Source of the DNA: Mixophyes australis
Lineage: Eukaryota > Chordata > Amphibia > Anura > Limnodynastidae
Assembly (NCBI GenBank): GCA_036250195.1
Contig: JAVHZZ010000001.1
Coordinates: forward strand, 379,084,407 to 379,148,406
Reading direction: 5' to 3'
Length of the DNA stretch: 64,000 bases
In this document: positions 1 to 9,776 of the stretch, one piece after another
Numbering within the stretch: the first letter of the stretch is position 1
Layout: every line of letters starts with the position of its first letter
Made by a program: the position numbers and the translations under genes
The notes under the pieces: model-generated
What the model saw: the letters and a program-made list of their open reading frames with translations, nothing else
The model's database searches: none
Told to the model about the DNA's origin: nothing

Positions 1-155
1 ATTTTTTAAAAAAAATTATAAAAATAAATAAAAAAAATAAATTAAAAAAAAAAGTAATTACAACAAAATTTGCAAAACCAATCCAGCAGTATAAGTCCAT
101 TGGTACTGCAATATTACCAAGTTCACACATTCTGCAGTATCTTGTGCTACATATA

Positions 156-3152
156 ATGGAGACCAAAAATTTGGAGGATAAAGTAGGGAAAGATCAAGAC
201 CCACTTCCTCCTAATGCTGAAGCTGCTGCCACTAGTCATGACATAGACGATGAAATGCCATCAACGTTGTCTGGCAAGCCCGGTGCCCAATCTCCTAGTA
301 CAGGGCATGTAAAATCCAAAAAGCCCAAGTTCTCAAAAAGTAGCAAAAAGAGAAACTTAAAATCATCTGAGCAGAAACGTAAAGTTGCCAATGTGCCATT
401 TACGACACGGAGTGGCAAGGAACGGCTTAGGCCCTGGCCCGTGTTCATGACTAGTGGTTCAGCTTCACCCAAGGATCTTAGCCTTCCTCCTCCTCCCCCC
501 CCCTACAAAAAATTGAAGAGAGTTATGCTGTCAGCAACAAAACAGCAAACAACTCTGCCTTCTAAAGAGAAATTATCACAAATCCCCAAGGCGAGTCCAA
601 GGGTGTTGGTGGTTGTCAAGCCTGACCTTCCCATCACTGTACGGGAAGAGGTGGCTCGGGAGGAGCCTATTGATGATGTAGCTGGCGCTGTGGAGGAACT
701 TGATGATGAGGATGGTGATGTGGTTATTGTAAATGAGGCACCAGGGGGGGAAACAGCTGATGTCCATGGGATGAAAAAGCCCATCGTCATGCCTGGTCAG
801 AAGACCAAAAAAGGCACCTCTTCGGTCTGGAGTTATTTTTATCCAAATCCAGACAACCAATGTATGGCCATATGTAGCTTATGTAAAGCTCAAATAAGCA
901 GGGGTAAGGATCTTGCCCACCTAGGAACATCCTCCCTTATACGTCACCTGTATAACCTTCATAGTTCAGTGGTTAGATCAGGAACTGGGGCTAGGACCCT
1001 CTTCGGTACAGGGACACCTAAATTCCGTGGTCCATTTGGATACACACCAGCAACACCCTCCTCGTCAACTTCCTCCACAATCTCCATCAGATTCAGTCCT
1101 GCAGCCCAAGTCAGCAGCCAGACTGAGTCCTCCTCAATACGGGATTCATCTGAGGAATCCTGCAGCAGTACGCCTACTACTGCCACTGCTGCTGTTGCTG
1201 CTGTTAGTCGGTCATCTTCCCAGAGGGGAAGTCGTAAGACCGCTAAGTCTTTCACAAAACAATTGACCGGCCAACAGTCGTTTGCCATGACCACAAACTA
1301 CGATAGTAGTCACCCTATTGCAAAGCGTATAACTGCGGCTGTAACTGCAATGTTGGTGTTACACGTGCGCCCGGTGTCCGCCATCAGTGGAGTGGGATTT
1401 AGAGGGTTGATGGAGGTATTGTGTCCCCGGTACCAAATCCCATCGAGATTCCACTTTACTAGGCAGGCGATACCAAAAATGTACAGAGAAGTACGATCAA
1501 GTGTCCTCAGTGCTCTAAAAAATGCGGTTGTACCCACTGTCCACTTAACCACGGACATGTGGACAAGTGGTTCTGGGCAAACGAAGGACTATATTACTGT
1601 GACAGCCCACTGGGTAGATGCATCCCCTTCCGCAGCAACAGCAACAGCTGCATCAGTAGCAGCATCTACAAAATGGCTGCTCGTGCAAAGGCAGGCAACA
1701 TTGTGTATTACAGGCTTTAATAAGAGGCACAACGCTGACAACATATTAGAGAAACTGAGGGAAATTATCTCCCAGTGGCTTACCCCACTTAGACTCTCAT
1801 GGGGATTTGTGGTGTCAGACAATGCCAGTAACATTGTGCGGGCATTAAATATGGGCAATTTCCAGCACGTCCCATGTTTTGCCCACACCATTAATTTGGT
1901 GCTGCCGCATTACATCAAGAGTGACAGGGGTGTGCAGGAGATGCTTGGGGTGGCGCACAAAATTGCTGGACACTTTCGGCATTCAGCCTGTGCCTACCGC
2001 AGACTAGAGGCACATCAAAAAACCATGAACCTGCCCTGCCATCACCTCAAACAAGAGGTTGTGACGCGCTGGAACTCCACCCTCTATATGCTGCAGAGGA
2101 TGGAGGAGCAGCAAAAGGCCATTCAGGCCTACACAGCCACCTACGACATAGGCAAAGGAGTGGGGATGCGCCTGAGTCAAGCGCAGTGGAGACTGATTTC
2201 CGTGTTGTGCAAGGTTCTCCAGCCGTTTGAACTTGCCACACGAGAAGTCAGTTCCGACACTGCCAGCTTGAGTCAGGTCATTCCCCTGATCAGTTTGTTG
2301 CAGAAGCAGCTGGAGAAAGTGAGGGAGGAGCTGGTAAACCATTGCGATTACACCAAGCATGTAGCTCTTGTGGATGTAGCCATTCGTACGCTTTGCCAGG
2401 ATCCGAGGGTGGTCACTCTTTTAAAGTCAGAGGAATACATTCTGGCCACCGTGCTCGATCCTCGGTTTAAAGCGTATGTTTTGTCTCTGTTTCCGACGGA
2501 CACAAGTCTGCAGCGGTGCAAAGACCTGCTGGTCAGGAGATTGTCCTCTGAAGAGGACCGTGACATGCCAACAGCTCCACCCTCATTTTCTTCCACATCT
2601 ATGGCTGCAAAGAAAAAGCTCAGTTTTCCTAAAAGAGCCGCTGGCGGGGATGCTGATAACATCTGGTCCGGACTGAAGGACCTGCCAACCATTGCAGACA
2701 TGTCTACTGTTGCTGCATTGGATGCTGTCACAATCGAAAAAATGGTGGAGGATTATTTTGCTGACACCATCCAAATAGACATGTCAGACAGTCCATATTG
2801 TTACTGGCAGGAAAAAAAGGCAGTTTGTAAGCCCCTGTACAAACTGGCTCTATTTTACCTGAGTTGTCCCCCCTCCAGTGTGTACTCGGAAAGAGTTTTT
2901 AGTGCAGCGGGGAACCTGGTCAGTGAGCGGCAAAGGAGGTTGCTTCCTCACAACGTTGAAAAAAAGATGTTTATAAAAATGAATAATCAATTCCTCAATG
3001 AAGTACAGCACTGCCCTCCAGATAGTACAGAGGGACCTGTGGTTGTGGAGTCCAGCGGGGACGAATTGATAATGTGTGAGGAGGAGGAAGTACACATTGT
3101 AGGGGGAGAGGAATCAGAGGTTGAGGATGAGGACGAAATCTTTCCTCAGTAG
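156..3152 (+). CDS. hAT family transposase with N-terminal BED zinc finger (ZBED-like), intact
   Basis: The frame runs 998 codons without a stop. I place the start at the ATG at 156; the frame is open upstream to a GTG at 144, which is not a normal eukaryotic start. Residues 1-220 are low-complexity, basic then acidic, probably disordered. A BED finger lies near residues 221-272 (aromatic VWSYFYP, CxxC, then HxxxxxH). The RNase H-like hAT core follows, with TTDMWTSG (first catalytic Asp, near 466), SDNASN (second Asp, near 554), CFAHTINL, TRWNST and LDPRF (near 767). The C-terminal dimerisation block contains SERVFSAAGN with the catalytic Glu near 912, and the tail is acidic. Known hAT enzymes of this group cut and paste with 8-bp target duplications, as seen for the related copies here. 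It could be a domesticated ZBED gene, but the flanking transposon ends argue for a transposon. Activity is not demonstrated. Confidence 0.93.
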   Translation: METKNLEDKVGKDQDPLPPNAEAAATSHDIDDEMPSTLSGKPGAQSPSTGHVKSKKPKFSKSSKKRNLKSSEQKRKVANVPFTTRSGKERLRPWPVFMTSGSASPKDLSLPPPPPPYKKLKRVMLSATKQQTTLPSKEKLSQIPKASPRVLVVVKPDLPITVREEVAREEPIDDVAGAVEELDDEDGDVVIVNEAPGGETADVHGMKKPIVMPGQKTKKGTSSVWSYFYPNPDNQCMAICSLCKAQISRGKDLAHLGTSSLIRHLYNLHSSVVRSGTGARTLFGTGTPKFRGPFGYTPATPSSSTSSTISIRFSPAAQVSSQTESSSIRDSSEESCSSTPTTATAAVAAVSRSSSQRGSRKTAKSFTKQLTGQQSFAMTTNYDSSHPIAKRITAAVTAMLVLHVRPVSAISGVGFRGLMEVLCPRYQIPSRFHFTRQAIPKMYREVRSSVLSALKNAVVPTVHLTTDMWTSGSGQTKDYITVTAHWVDASPSAATATAASVAASTKWLLVQRQATLCITGFNKRHNADNILEKLREIISQWLTPLRLSWGFVVSDNASNIVRALNMGNFQHVPCFAHTINLVLPHYIKSDRGVQEMLGVAHKIAGHFRHSACAYRRLEAHQKTMNLPCHHLKQEVVTRWNSTLYMLQRMEEQQKAIQAYTATYDIGKGVGMRLSQAQWRLISVLCKVLQPFELATREVSSDTASLSQVIPLISLLQKQLEKVREELVNHCDYTKHVALVDVAIRTLCQDPRVVTLLKSEEYILATVLDPRFKAYVLSLFPTDTSLQRCKDLLVRRLSSEEDRDMPTAPPSFSSTSMAAKKKLSFPKRAAGGDADNIWSGLKDLPTIADMSTVAALDAVTIEKMVEDYFADTIQIDMSDSPYCYWQEKKAVCKPLYKLALFYLSCPPSSVYSERVFSAAGNLVSERQRRLLPHNVEKKMFIKMNNQFLNEVQHCPPDSTEGPVVVESSGDELIMCEEEEVHIVGGEESEVEDEDEIFPQ

Positions 3153-3207
3153 AGCCTGTTTAGTTTGTACAGGGAGAGATAAATTGTTTTTTTGGTGTGG
3201 GGGCCCA

Positions 3208-3271
3208 AACAAACCAATCATTTCAGCCACAGTTGTTTGGTAGGCCCTGTCGCTGAAATGATTGGTTTGTT
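3208..3271 (+). other. 20-bp perfect hairpin just after the transposase stop codon
   Basis: Arms 3208-3227 and 3252-3271 are exact reverse complements (AACAAACCAATCATTTCAGC) around a 24-base loop. The same stem, slightly shortened, and a similar loop sit at 58517-58566 in a hAT copy that has lost the gene. It is placed in the 3' UTR, 55 bases after the stop codon. A role in RNA processing or transposase recognition is inference. Confidence 0.85.
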
Positions 3272-3535
3272 AAAGTGTGCATGTCCTATTACAACAACAT
3301 AAGGGTGGGTGGGAGGGCCCAAGGACAATTCCATCTTGCAACTCTTTTTTTGGCATTATGTGACCATTCAACAGTCGTTTGCCATGTTCAAAAAGTAAAA
3401 GAAAATGTCAACAAATTCAAAAAATTAAATCAAAAGTTAAATGCCCTGTCATTATTTAAAACAAGAGGTATTGACGTGCTAGAATTAGTGTAGTGTTAAT
3501 ATGTTATAAACACTACACTTGGAACTTGGAGGAGG

Positions 3536-3943
3536 TATTGTGGCCCCGGTACCAAATTTAGTACCGGGGCCACCCCACTACGCAGTCCAGATACTTGTTT
3601 GGTGGAATTCTGACCAGTTGAGGCAGGGTGTATTTATTATATTGTGGCCCCGGTATCAAATTGGGTACCGGGGCCACCCCACTACGCAATCCAGATACTT
3701 GTTTGGTGGAATTCTGACCAGTTGAGGCAGGTTGTATTTATTATATTGTGGCCCCGGTATCAAATTGGGTCCCGGGGTCACCCCACTACGCAGTCCAGAT
3801 ACTTGTTTGGTGGAATTCTGACCAGTTGAGGCAGGGTGTATTTATAAGATTGTGGCCCCGGTATCAAATTGGGTACCGGGGCCACCCCACTACGCAGTCC
3901 AGAATTTTTTTTTTGGGAATTCAGAACCGTGGAGGGTTTTTTA
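3536..3943 (+). repeat. Tandem array A, about 104-bp unit, 4 copies, each with a KpnI-like palindrome
   Basis: Four units begin near 3536, 3640, 3744 and 3848. Each opens with GTGGCCCCGGTAYCAAAT and the reverse complement follows a few bases later, giving a hairpin in each unit, then a shared stretch ending CCAGTTGAGGCAGGGTGTAT. The last unit degenerates into array B. The array lies inside the hAT element between gene and 3' end, where related transposons carry transposase binding sites. Confidence 0.88.
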
Positions 3944-4615
3944 TTAATTATATTGTGGTAACCACTCCTCTTCGCAGTCCAGGTACATTTTTTGGTGCGA
4001 TTCATACCAGTTGATGGTTTTCTTATTATATTGTGGTGACCACTCCTCTACGCAGTCCAGATACATTTTTTGGTGCGATTCATACAAGTTCAGGGTTTTT
4101 AAATTATATTGTGGTGACCACTCCTCTACGCAGTCCAGGTACATTTTTTGGTGCGATTCAGACCAGTTGATGGTTTTCTTATTATATTGTGGTGACCACT
4201 CCTCTACGCAGTCCAAATACATTTATTGGTGCGAATCATACAAGTTCTGGGTTTTTAAATTATATTGTGGTGACCACTCCTCTTCGCAGTCCAGGTCCAT
4301 TTTTTGGTGCGATTCAGACCAGTTGATGGTTTTCTTATTATATTGTGGTGACCACTCCTCTACGCAGTCCAGATACATTTATTGGTGCGAATCATACAAG
4401 TTCAGGGTTTTTAAATTATATTGTGGTGACCACTCCTCTACGCAGTCCAGGTACATTTTTTGGTGCGATTCATACAAGTTCAGGGTTTTTAAATTATATT
4501 GTGGTGACCACTCCTCTACGCAGTCCAGGTACATTTTTTGGTGCGATTAAGACCAGTTGATGGTTTTCTTATTATATTGTGGGGACCACTCCACTACGCA
4601 GTCCAGAAAGATATC
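3944..4615 (+). repeat. Tandem array B, about 78-bp unit, 9 copies, each with the palindrome GTGGTGACCAC
   Basis: Units start near 3951, 4029, 4107, 4184, 4263, 4340, 4418, 4496 and 4574. Two alternating variants are visible, one ending CCAGTTGATGGTTTTCTTA and one ending CAAGTTCAGGGTTTTTAAA, so the array grew partly by duplicating unit pairs. Units share CCACTCCTCTACGCAGTCCAG with array A, so the two arrays have one ancestor. A long open frame across the array is a by-product of the repeat length being near a multiple of three. Confidence 0.9.
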
Positions 4616-4926
4616 TCGTTGCAATGTTTTGGACTAATAATATTGTGAGGTGTTCAGAATACACTGTAAATTAGTGGAAATGATTGTTATTGAATGCTAT
4701 TGAGGTTAATAATAGCGTAGGAGTGAAAATAAGCCCAAAAACTTGATTTTTGAACTTTTTATGCTTTTTTCAAAAAAAATCAGAATCCAAAACCTTAAAT
4801 CCGAACCAAAACCTTTCGGCAGGTGTTTTGCGAAACAAATCCGAACCCAAAACATCGAGAAAATCTGAATCCAAAACACAAAACACGAGACACCAAAAGT
4901 CGCCGGTGCACATCCCTAATTTGAAA

Positions 4927-5712
4927 GTGACTCTCATGTTCTCAGCGACACTGAGAAACTTTTATTTCTCAAAATGCTCCATCCAGAACTGGAATTTTGT
5001 GCTCAAATTGATGGTGAAGTGTTGCTACTTAACCTGACACAGACTCCAGCACAAACGCTGATTGGCTGATTACATAGCATAAATATCCATATGGAGAATG
5101 TGGGTCAACTATCCTGACAGAGCCTGAGATCTCTCCATTTAGTGTGAAAGAGGTGTTGCTAAATGTTAATTCAATTACATCTTAAAGAAGCAACACAAAT
5201 TAGTAAAATACTAGAGTTCATACTTTTAGAATAAGACGTTCTAAAAAGCTGCAGATTTTTACTGCTAAAAGTACTCATATTTGTGATCTGGTCATGTGTG
5301 AGCTGATATAATATTTTAATATTCTCTCCCCGGTTTTGCTAATTCAGAATTTCTAAATATCTGGTCTTCAGTGCTTTGCAATATTGGAATATTTGAGCGT
5401 GAACTCTATTAGTGTAGTTTGTGATTATTTATTTGTCTGATGAGTTAATATGGATTTTATTCCTATTTTAAACTTACAACAATTTATGCATTATATGAGT
5501 CACTATTGCTTTGTTACAGAGCAGTCATTTTAATATTGATATTAAGAAATCGTTTTGTGTTTAAGTAACACTGCCAGTTATTCTCTACGTATTTTTATAA
5601 TTTCAGTTTATGAACTTTAAGCTCAGATTTTAGTCATTTTTGTTTTCTAAATTTGCGGATTGTAGTGGAAGCCCTCTTGATTCAGCTGCTAAGTCTATAT
5701 CTATTTTTGCAT
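4927..5712. other. No gene recognised; AT-rich spacer between two hAT copies
   Basis: No long frame, no terminal repeats and no similarity to other parts of the window were seen here. Confidence 0.6.
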
Positions 5713-6022
5713 ATTTTAATTAGAGATGCACAGGCTCGGTTCCCCGAGAACCGAAGACATCAGAACTTAGCAGATTCGAGTACCGAGCCTACGCGGCTCG
5801 GTACTTTTGCGTGCCCTCGGAATTGAAAACGAGGAAAAAAATCATCATTAGATCATCGGAATTCGCAAATTGTACCGCCCTCCACGGCGATCTAGCGCCA
5901 TTTCACAGACGGACACAGAAGGGGTAGCACAGTTCTTGGCAGTCTCTAGAGCAGTTGGGCAGCGTCATAGGTAGAAAAGAAAAAGGAGGGGTAGCAGTGT
6001 TCTTCAAAGACTCCAGTGACAT

Positions 6023-6480
6023 TCAGGAGAGCTCCATTGCTCCATTGCTAATTGTCATTGCTGAAATACAATTAATAGGTCTGGCAGGCTTAGTCTTCTA
6101 AATCTGCAGTCACATTGTACTGTGTTATATAGGTAACACACAAAGAGAAGAGCTCCATTGCTAATTGTCACTGCTGAAATAAAATAATAGGGCTGACATT
6201 GTGTAAATCTGCAGTCAAATTGTACTGTGCTATATAGGTAATGCACAAAGAGGAGAGCTTCATTGCTCCATTGCTAATTGTCATTGCTGAAATAGAAATA
6301 CTAGGGCTGGCAGGCTTGGTCTTCTGAATTTGCAGTCCAATTGTATGGTGTTATATAGGTTACACACAAAGAGAAGAGCTCCATTGCATTGCTCCATTGC
6401 TAATTGTCATTGCTGAAATACAAATCCTAGGCCTGGCAGGCTTTTCTTCTGAATTTGCAATCAAAGTGTACAGTGTTATC
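6023..6480 (+). repeat. Subterminal tandem repeat, about 120-bp unit, 3-4 copies
   Basis: Units share GAGCTCCATTGCTAATTGTC, TGCTGAAATA, GGCAGGCTT, and TGTGTTATATAGGTAACACA-like stretches. The array lies directly before the decayed transposase start, the position where the other two hAT copies also have their repeats. Confidence 0.8.
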
Positions 6481-6483
6481 AAA

Positions 6484-7256
6484 ATGGATTCACAGCAGTA
6501 CACAAAAGAGCAGGAGCACCAAGCAGCTGTTGCCACCAGTCATGATGATAGTAATTCCTGTACGTCATCTGGTAAAGCCTATGTAAAAGTACATAGTGTT
6601 TGTGAGTCAGGGAAACAAAAATGTAAAAAAACCTTTCACCTTGGTCAAGATAAAAAGACCTGTAATCCAGGGGCAAGGAAAGAATGAGGCCTTAGCCTTT
6701 CTCTATGAGTACTAGTTCTGCAACTGTCACTGAGGCATCTTCTTGTAAGGTCAGTTGTGACCAAGCAAGACCTTGCCATTCGGACTCCAAAAGTGGTGTC
6801 CGAATACTTTTATGTGTAAAAGCAGAGCTGGAAGAAAACAGTAAGGCATTAGATGAAAATGTATGTTCAGATTCAGAAATGACACAAATCCCTGAGGAGA
6901 GACTATCCACAAGTGTTATGTGTAATCAGATATTGTACCCATAAAGAAGCCCCCTTTCAGCATTTTTCCAGATGTGTGTATGAACTGCCCAAGTGTAGCC
7001 GGTGATACACAAATTGAGGATGCCACTTTGGAATTGCAACAGGATGAGGAGGATATTTGTGTAGTGGACGAGGGCGCTAATGAGGATGTGGATGAGGATG
7101 ATGTTGTTTGTGTAAGTTCTGCACCAGTGGAAGCAGTTCTTGCATGTGATAAAAAGAAGGCCATAAGACCAAAAAATCCACCTCTTATGTGTTGAATTAT
7201 TTTTACCCAAATCCTGACAACAGTTGTCTAGCCATTTGTAAAGCCACAGTAATGTA
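6484..7256 (+). pseudogene. hAT transposase N-terminal remnant
   Basis: The start ATG at 6484 is followed by residues like AAVATSHDD, matching the AAATSHDIDD stretch of the intact transposase. Near 7190-7250 one frame reads NYFYPNPDNSCLAIC, the same BED-finger segment as the intact protein. Between them are an acidic stretch (EDVDEDDVVC) and several frameshifts and stops, for example after 6684 and near 6942. Everything beyond the first half of the BED finger, including the catalytic core, is missing. It cannot encode a working enzyme. Confidence 0.8.
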
Positions 7257-7463
7257 AGCATGGATGTCTAAATAGACGTGTATATGTAGTACCTTCCACT
7301 TTGCTGCTGTTTTATCAGAATTGCACAAAGTGTTTGTAATCTGCACTTTACGTCAAAGGTAACTATATTAAAAATTTTTGGGGCTGAGTCGAATCACAGT
7401 GATGAACTTGCTTTTTTCTGTGAATTACAATGGCTCTTTTTAGTGCATTGTCAGGCACCCTGG

Positions 7464-7605
7464 ATTGGTCTGGGTCTGATAAAAGCACATATCCCGCGGG
7501 GGAGCAGCACTCGTCGCCATGTATTAGCTGTAGAATTACCACAGTTATCCAAGGAATCTGGATTAATGGGTAGAGCAATCAAATGAACCATAATTGATTT
7601 CATGA
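7464..7605 (-). pseudogene. Fragment of 18S ribosomal RNA, antisense, inside the hAT derivative
   Basis: Read on the minus strand the segment contains TTGGATAACTGTGGTAATTC, then AGCTAATACATG, CGACGAGTGCTG, and TTTATCAGACC followed by CCAATCC. These are hallmarks of the 5' domain of eukaryotic 18S rRNA in the right order and spacing, with scattered changes and a roughly 8-base insertion before TTGGATAAC. Similarity fades past about 7464. On the other side the sequence passes straight back into hAT 3' sequence at about 7606 (AAGGACAATACCATCTTG). Only about 140 bases remain, so it is not a functional rRNA gene. Confidence 0.85.
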
Positions 7606-8279
7606 TCAAAGGACAATACCATCTTGACCACTTTTCTTTTCTGCTGTGTGGCAATGTTTCCTAGATGTGCTATGAACTGCCGTGTGTTTGGGTCATTGCT
7701 CTGTCACTTAGCATCCAGCCAGGTCGCTGCAGTCTTTGTCTGAAAGTGTATGAAAATAATATTGTGACCTGTGAGGTGGTCAAAATTGACTGCAAATTAC
7801 TTGAAATTAGTGTTATTGAGGTTAATAACAATGTAGGGGGAAAAAAATCAAAAATATGTGATTTTAGCAAAAAAAATAGGGTTTTAGAAAAAAATCGGGA
7901 TCCAAAATGAAAACCAAAACAAGCAAAGGCGGTTTTGTCAAAACCAAAACCAAAATACGAAGTTAATCCAGATCCAAAACCAAAACCAGAACACACGCGG
8001 GTCAGTGAACATCTCTAAGTTTAATTGAATTTTAAGATTGTTCACCTCCATCAGGAGGTTTATTTGTTTTGGTTACAATATTTAACGTTATAATTGTTGA
8101 ACTGTGGTGCAATGTACATGAAAATTATTTTAAAATAAACATTTTCTGATCACAGTATTTCTGGGCAATATGCAAAATATACATTATTTGCTTGGTAGAC
8201 TGAAGATCTCTCTCCTGCAGTGCTCTCCCCATAAGGTAGAACGGAAAACTCCATTGGGGTCAAACTTAGAAAAGCTAGG

Positions 8280-8600
8280 TGTCAGGCGGCGTCTCCGCAC
8301 CTCCCATGGGTGCTGGAGGCAGACGCCTGCTATCCGCAGCTCACGTCCCGTTGCCTAGCAACGGGACGCCCTTCTGTCCACATGACTGCGGCGCACGCGC
8401 ATGCGCGATTCGCCACTTGGTTCCCTAGGAACAGGTCGCTTGCCCGGCGATCAGCTGAGTCTGATCACCGGAAACCTCTCCCTCTCATTTCCTCATTCTC
8501 GTTATTTAAACCTCACTCTGGCACCATTAGGGTGCCAGAGTATTAGTTCAAACCTGCTCCAGCTTCCCTGCAGTTCCTGTCTCTTGTGATACATATTTTC
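8280..8600 (+). repeat. 5' LTR, truncated, of the Gypsy element
   Basis: It aligns with the first half of the 3' LTR, through GATACATAT. It holds a GC-rich, CpG-rich upstream part with GCGCATGCGC and a TATTTAAA promoter-like box near 8500. The second half of the LTR, the primer-binding site and the start of gag are missing, since gag similarity starts at once at about 8602. Confidence 0.88.
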
Positions 8601-8601
8601 G

Positions 8602-9317
8602 CATCCCTCCTCCCGAGAAATATGATGGTGATCCTCTGAAGTGTTGCGGTTTTCTTAACCAATGCATAATTCAATTTGAATTGGCTCCAGAGAATTTCAC
8701 GTCAGAAAGGGCCAAAGTGGCTTACCTGATTTCTCTCCTCTCTGGGCAAGCGTTGGCCTGGGCCTCTCCACTATGGGAGCGGGATGATCCCATGCTTCAG
8801 AATTCTGTGGTCTTCATTGAGATGTAACATAAGGTGTTTGACAAACCCGGAAGAGTCTCCTCGGCCGCCTCCGGTCTCCTAGGGCTATGTCAAGGTTCTC
8901 TCACGGCAGGTCAATACGCGGTGCAATTTTGGACATTAGCAGCTGAACTCCGATGGAACTATGAGACCCTCATCCACATTGTTCTGACAAGGCCTTAACG
9001 AACGCATTAAAGACGATTTAGCCTCACGTGACCTCCCTCCTAGCTTAGATGACCTCATATCCCTCTGTATTAAAGTGGACATCTGCCACAGAGAACGGGC
9101 CCTAGAACGGGACCGAATCCGTCGACCTTTCCCTTGGTTGGCACCTAACTTTATACCTCCTTCTCCATCCTCAGAAGAACCTATGCAGATCGGCCTTTCC
9201 CACCATTCTCCGGAGGAACGCGAGAGACGAATGAAGAACCGTCTTTGTTTATATTGTGGTGTGCCACGACACCTTCTCTCTGTTTGTCCCAAGAGACCGG
9301 GAAATGCCCACTCCTAG
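8602..9317 (+). pseudogene. Gypsy gag (capsid and zinc knuckle), broken
   Basis: The first part reads PPEKYDGDP and continues with a capsid-like stretch (LISLLSGQALAWASPLWE). A stop lies near 8825 and frame changes follow. Near the end CLYCGVPRHLLSVC fits the CX2CX4HX4C zinc knuckle that binds RNA in nucleocapsids. The N-terminus has been lost together with the leader. Confidence 0.82.
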
Positions 9318-9776
9318 GTAATATTAGGGAGGTCAACCTAGGATCCCAATCCCTTCCTTCCTATTCCTGGAAAGAATCTGAGTTTTTGATGTCAGTTACC
9401 TTGCTTTCTCCCAGTGGTCTATATACTACCTGGGCCTTCGTGGACTTGGGGTCCGCAGGGAACTTCATTTCCTCCAAAGTGGTGTCCGAACTCCGTCTTA
9501 ATACGGTACCGTTATCCCAACATTTGATTCTCACCGCTGTCGACGGAAATAGTCTCTAACGGCTCTATTTCTCTCAACACCTCTCCGCTCCAGATGGGAG
9601 TAGGAGCGCTTCATTCCGAATCTATAAGTTTCTTGGTTTTACCTCAATCGATTAACCCCATCATCCTGGGGTTACCCTGGTTAAGACTTCATTATCCACA
9701 ATTTGACTGGCAGTGAGCGCAGGTTATCCGCTGGAGTCCCTCCTGTATTAAGAGGTGTCTGTGATCGGTTTCTCCC
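9318..9776 (+). pseudogene. Gypsy aspartic protease region, broken
   Basis: A retropepsin-like stretch reads AFVDLGSAGNFIS near 9435-9470. The family active site is D-[S/T]-G, and here the middle residue is Leu, which would abolish catalysis. ILGLPWL near 9664 is the usual flap-distal motif in these elements. Stops occur at about 9559 and later. Confidence 0.75.

Larger units (their letters stand above)
1..4918 (+). mobile_element. hAT DNA transposon, autonomous copy, 5' end outside the window
   Basis: The element contains an intact hAT transposase and ends at 4918 with the terminal sequence CCGGTGCACATCCCTA, which matches the 3' end of the hAT copy at 57461-59078. Its left terminus is not in the window; what remains left of the gene is an A/T-rich tract (1-58) and one subterminal repeat (about 80-150) that is recognisably like the repeats at 57897-58516. 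After the gene come a hairpin, two tandem arrays and an A-rich tail with AAAACC-type repeats (about 4740-4900). The 8 bases after the end, ATTTGAAA, would be the target-site duplication, but its partner is off the left edge. Confidence 0.88.
5721..8017 (+). mobile_element. Decayed, internally deleted hAT element with near-perfect 8-bp target duplication
   Basis: The element begins TAGAGATG and ends CATCTCTA, an 8-bp perfect terminal inverted repeat. It is flanked by ATTTTAAT (5713-5720) and AGTTTAAT (8018-8025), 7 of 8 identical. Its interior carries a broken transposase N-terminus related to the copy at 156-3152 and a 3' region (7606-8000) that aligns with 58610-59070, ending in the same AAAACCAAAACC-type tract. 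Most of the catalytic region is gone, so it could only move with outside transposase. Confidence 0.85.

Noticed and set aside
503..790. Ser/Thr-rich minus-strand frame inside the hAT transposase
   Set aside because: Complement of a conserved coding frame; only the plus strand shows hAT motifs.
4011..4550. 179-codon open frame with repeating YCGDHSSTQSRYIFWCDS units
   Set aside because: It is the translation of the 78-bp tandem array; the unit is a multiple of three, so no stop appears. No start context and no independent evidence of coding.
7480..7605. Functional 18S rRNA gene
   Set aside because: Only about 140 bases are similar and they carry substitutions and an insertion; it lies within a transposon.
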